From NCBI GenBank assembly GCA_002633005.1, contig NMRA01000057.1:180469-244468 (forward strand): a stretch of DNA of 64,000 nt. Direction: 5' to 3'. How positions within the stretch are numbered: the stretch's first letter is position 1; every line of letters starts with the position of its first letter. The notes under the pieces are model-generated. The model did not search any database. It was not told the DNA's origin and saw only the letters and a program-made list of their open reading frames with translations. A program made the translations under genes and the position numbers. Below, piece by piece: positions 62,901 through 64,000 of this stretch. The stretch comes from Phoronis australis. Taxonomy: Eukaryota; Phoronida; Phoronidae.

Positions 62901-64000
62901 GATTTGACAAACTTTTGAAAATGTCGATACTTAGGTATGAGTCATCACAGAGCAAGAGATCAACATTACAAACCTCATAACGATATTTCCACGATTTTGG
63001 CAAATGTACATTTTGTTTGTTACCGTTCAGAAAATCAGAGTTCACTTACAAGTGCATGGCTCTCCTCAGAGATGCGGATATTTTCACTCAGCAAATGTTG
63101 GTTCTCTTTCTTCAGAGATTCCAGCTGGCTCTCAGACTTCTCAGCATCTGTGAAACAAAGCAGATGGAGAACACTAAATGAATCTGGCACACATCTGACA
63201 CAAGACGTAGGGGACCATAGATTCAAGAAAATACCAGAGACATTAACTGAGGCCTGCCTCAGCAAGATAAAATAAATCAAGAAATGTTAAGGAAAGCTGT
63301 CTGAACCTACTGCCTCTCAACAGTCGTATAACACATTTTGCTTCACCTGTGTTTTGATGGAGGGTAGTTGACGCAGAATATATGGAGTTTCACATTCCAG
63401 AAACACAACAGTCCTTTAAAACCATTCTTTTTCATTTGCACTCATCTCCATCACTGTACACCCCGTTACTGGTGCCAGGCATTGGGTAAATAGGGTGAAG
63501 TAGAAACACCATTCACACTGTATAAAATTCCATATTAAGTTCAAAAACTGAATAGCAAACTAAAATTTTTCAACAAAAACTAATCAGATCACGTTATTAG
63601 CAGTGGTCATCTCATTTGGCCACCTCCACAAACTTTAACAGCAGCTACCCTTCCTTTTACAAAATTGACTAGATATGGCAATGTAGAAAGAAAGCACAAA
63701 TTGGCTGATGCAGCTGACTCACCAAGTTTGGCCTGCTCTACTTGTGACATCATCGTTGACTTGAATTCCTCGCTGACCTGGTTCTGGTCATGTAGGCTTC
63801 GCTCCACGCTCTCTGCGATCGACTTGTACTGCTCCGCATGTTCCTTAAGCTTAGTCACCTGCTCTTGTAGACTGATCACTTCGGCTCGCGCCGCACCCAA
63901 TTGGTCCTGAGTGTCGCGCAGCTCTTCTTGGCTAGAGGGCACAACTGGGGTTGACGCGTCGGATGAGCTTGGCTCAGATGGCTGACCGATGCGTGACAGT
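37135..64000 (-). CDS. TPR: Nucleoprotein TPR (nuclear pore basket), 3' two thirds, 30 exons, 5' part outside window
   Basis: TPR is the large coiled-coil protein of the nuclear pore basket, with roles in mRNA export, chromatin exclusion at pores and Mad1/Mad2 anchoring. Exons in transcript order (window coordinates): 64000-63723, 63147-63050, 62649-62515, 61166-61092, 60761-60684, 59720-59610, 58178-58075, 55705-55558, 55126-54989, 54617-54433, 53417-53313, 52974-52891, 52371-52293, 51784-51668, 50714-50363, 50137-49983, 49610-49537, 49065-48848, 48618-48535, 48027-47867, 45954-45886, 44834-44580, 44112-44008, 43097-42795, 42034-41934, 40938-40856, 40497-40233, 38970-38900, 37931-37806, 37448-37135. 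Every junction has AG/GT and phases agree throughout, giving about 1,490 codons without a break. Residues match vertebrate TPR in order, for example GRKYRTQYE, PPTANIRP, STPTATV, VPSTPTL, DGFAEA, LAQLASQG and GRSVPTTPL. By that alignment about 780 N-terminal residues lie off the right edge. Alternative splicing was not assessed. Confidence 0.97.
40233..44834 (-). CDS. TPR: TPR exons for the acidic tail with two SIM-like motifs and conserved PSTPTL / SVPTTPL motifs
   Basis: Exons 44580-44834, 44008-44112, 42795-43097, 41934-42034, 40856-40938 and 40233-40497. The 44580 exon ends in poly-Asp, VIVVES, then Glu-rich sequence; its donor is GTCAGT, chosen because a donor 4 bases further on would break the frame. 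The 42795 exon has a second poly-Asp run and IIVVEE. Human TPR has one such motif (DDVIVIDSDDEEE). The 41934 exon holds VPSTPTL and DGFAEA, and the 40233 exon GRSVPTTPL, the best conserved stretches of the tail. Asp runs come from GAT/GAC repeats, so length polymorphism is likely here. Confidence 0.95.
40936..41060. repeat. 42-bp tandem repeat, three units, at a TPR splice acceptor
   Basis: The unit CTACAACATAACACAACACA and on starts at 40939, 40981 and 41023, with one or two differences. On the minus strand each unit ends TTATGTTGTAG followed by CTCTC, so the acceptor of exon 40856-40938 is present three times. Confidence 0.85.
45410..45620 (+). repeat. Dispersed repeat, copy 2
   Basis: The partner of 17600-17880, within the TPR intron between exons 44580-44834 and 45886-45954. 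An adjoining stretch (45244-45255) contains the perfect palindrome GGTCACGTGACC. Confidence 0.6.
45886..49065 (-). CDS. TPR: TPR exons for the Pro/Thr/Ala-rich linker and basic NLS-type cluster
   Basis: Exons 48848-49065, 48535-48618, 47867-48027 and 45886-45954. The rod gives way to low-complexity sequence with PPTANIRP and STPTATVLPTQQ, nearly the human residues at this point. The 47867-48027 exon has basic patches KRQREE and, about 25 residues on, KPEMKKTR, separated by an acidic stretch. This matches the position and pattern of the nuclear-import signal region of vertebrate TPR (KRTREEEE, then PLPKKLK). The exon ends at AATA followed by GTGATA, a weaker donor than its neighbours; the phase requires it. 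Confidence 0.93.
46759..46775 (+). promoter_or_regulatory. Isolated CTCF-like motif
   Basis: GTGGCCAGCAGAGGGCAT differs from the same core at the last base only and lies outside the core repeats, about 0.3 kb left of copy 2. Confidence 0.3.
47020..47762 (+). mobile_element. Pearl/Helitron-like element with ~150-bp core repeats, copy 2
   Basis: Motif-bearing units at 47070, 47096, 47240, 47399 and 47544 are about 144-158 bp apart (the first two are a 26-bp local duplication). The tail is GGACGCC repeats, then a run of seven GGAC units (about 47689-47712), GATGACGGCATA, and a hairpin at 47728-47757 with 14-base arms (ATGCGTCCACATAT / ATATGTGGGCGCAT, one G-T pair, AA loop). It sits in the TPR intron between exons 45886-45954 and 47867-48027. 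Confidence 0.7.
47399..47563 (+). promoter_or_regulatory. Near-consensus CTCF-type motifs inside copy 2
   Basis: CCACTAGGTGGCGC (about 47402) and CCACTAGGGGGCAC (about 47547) each fit the vertebrate core CCA[CG][CT]AG[AG][GT]GGC[AG][CG] without mismatch; CCACTAGGAGGCGC near 47243 has one mismatch. All are on the plus strand. Whether this animal's CTCF binds them is unknown. Confidence 0.4.
49537..64000 (-). CDS. TPR: TPR exons for the second half of the coiled-coil rod
   Basis: The first exon in the window begins with a Ser/Pro/Thr-rich linker (PSEPSSSDASTPVVPSS) and then turns into heptad-rich helix. The next sixteen exons encode Glu/Lys/Gln-rich coiled coil with few helix breakers. A break with Asn-Val-Ser-Phe (exon 58075-58178) matches the NVSLSEE break in human TPR. 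The exon at 51668-51784 carries GRKYRTQYE, equal to human GRRYKTQYE. The exon at 50363-50714 is the longest of the rod (352 bp) and corresponds to the segment upstream of the vertebrate disordered tail. In the human protein this half of the rod follows the pore-binding and Mad1-binding part, so this piece is mainly structural. Confidence 0.95.
55331..55405 (-). mobile_element. Second tRNA-derived SINE family, copy 2
   Basis: The minus strand reads AGTGGCTCAGTGGCTCAAGC (box A), GTCTGCACGGTGAGCAG and GTCCTGGATTCTCGTCC (box B). It sits in a TPR intron, sense to the gene. Flanking AT-rich DNA may be the SINE tail. Confidence 0.55.
55842..57376. repeat. 767-bp direct duplication split by one N
   Basis: 55842-56608 and 56610-57376 have equal length and only a few substitutions (for example CTTCACATAG/CTTCACGTAG). 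The N is at 56609. Both lie in the TPR intron between exons 55558-55705 and 58075-58178, so no coding sequence is doubled, but the intron is about 0.77 kb too long if this is an artefact. Confidence 0.85.
59366..59459. repeat. Intronic inverted repeat, 31-base arms, 32-base loop
   Basis: TCTGATATAACGTGCCCGTA and on (59366-59396) pairs with 59429-59459 with two mismatches. A MITE relic or a transcribed hairpin; it lies in the TPR intron between exons 58075-58178 and 59610-59720. Confidence 0.75.
60060..60145 (+). mobile_element. Fragment of the same non-LTR element in a TPR intron
   Basis: About 80 bases resemble 7780-7860: GCACACGTCTGATG at 7804 versus GCGCACGTCTGATG here, followed in both by a GACAT / ATGACAT and CACTACC-type stretch. 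It is the post-stop 3' end of the element, in plus orientation (antisense to TPR). Confidence 0.5.
61200..62510. other. TPR intron with several short open frames, unassigned
   Basis: Plus frames at 61372-61626 and 61827-62048 and a minus frame at 61338-61601 are not recognised. The sequence has a mobile-element look (several overlapping medium frames in one intron), but I see no catalytic motif. Confidence 0.25.

Noticed and set aside
1-64000. CRISPR arrays, bacterial operons, rRNA genes or intact tRNA genes
   Set aside because: The DNA is intron-bearing animal sequence; tRNA-like stretches are SINE heads without an intact cloverleaf, and tandem repeats lack spacer structure.

Overview
The window is metazoan nuclear DNA. 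Genes are split by GT/AG introns of 0.1 to 4 kb, intergenic DNA is AT-rich, and all three recognisable genes are animal genes. Nothing fixes the species. A Pearl/Helitron-like element with a ~150-bp core repeat and an ACGG tail, tRNA-derived SINEs and heterozygosity-type assembly duplications fit a marine invertebrate (inference only).

Layout. 1-16984: gene-poor DNA with two copies of a tRNA-derived SINE, a degenerate non-LTR retrotransposon 3' part (6361-9423, partly doubled by the assembly) and no convincing host gene. 16985-25441 (minus): ATRAID, a small secreted or membrane LRR/EGF protein. Five exons are certain; the last exon (16985-17044) and a signal-peptide exon near 30250-30330 are tentative. 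26652-30089: a transposon nest of two foldback elements, one of which contains a TA-inserting element that itself carries a second copy of the same family inserted at its own internal TA. About 30300-30710: possible divergent promoter between ATRAID and TEKT2. 31156-35049 (plus): TEKT2, five coding exons, 422 codons, intact. 37135-64000 (minus): TPR, the nuclear-basket protein. Thirty exons join in one uninterrupted frame for about 1,490 codons, from the middle of the coiled coil to the stop; the N-terminal third lies beyond the right edge.

The genes do not form a functional unit: TPR acts at the nuclear pore, TEKT2 in ciliary or flagellar doublet microtubules, and ATRAID at membranes or in the secretory pathway. 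TEKT2 and TPR are convergent; ATRAID and TEKT2 are divergent.

The most notable observations are the self-nested transposon with intact TA duplications, two dispersed arrays of near-consensus CTCF-type motifs spaced ~150 bp apart, a 42-bp tandem repeat that triplicates a TPR splice acceptor, a doubled SUMO-interacting-type motif in the TPR acidic tail, and three direct duplications that each abut a single N and are probably unmerged haplotype overlaps. I found no novel multi-gene system.
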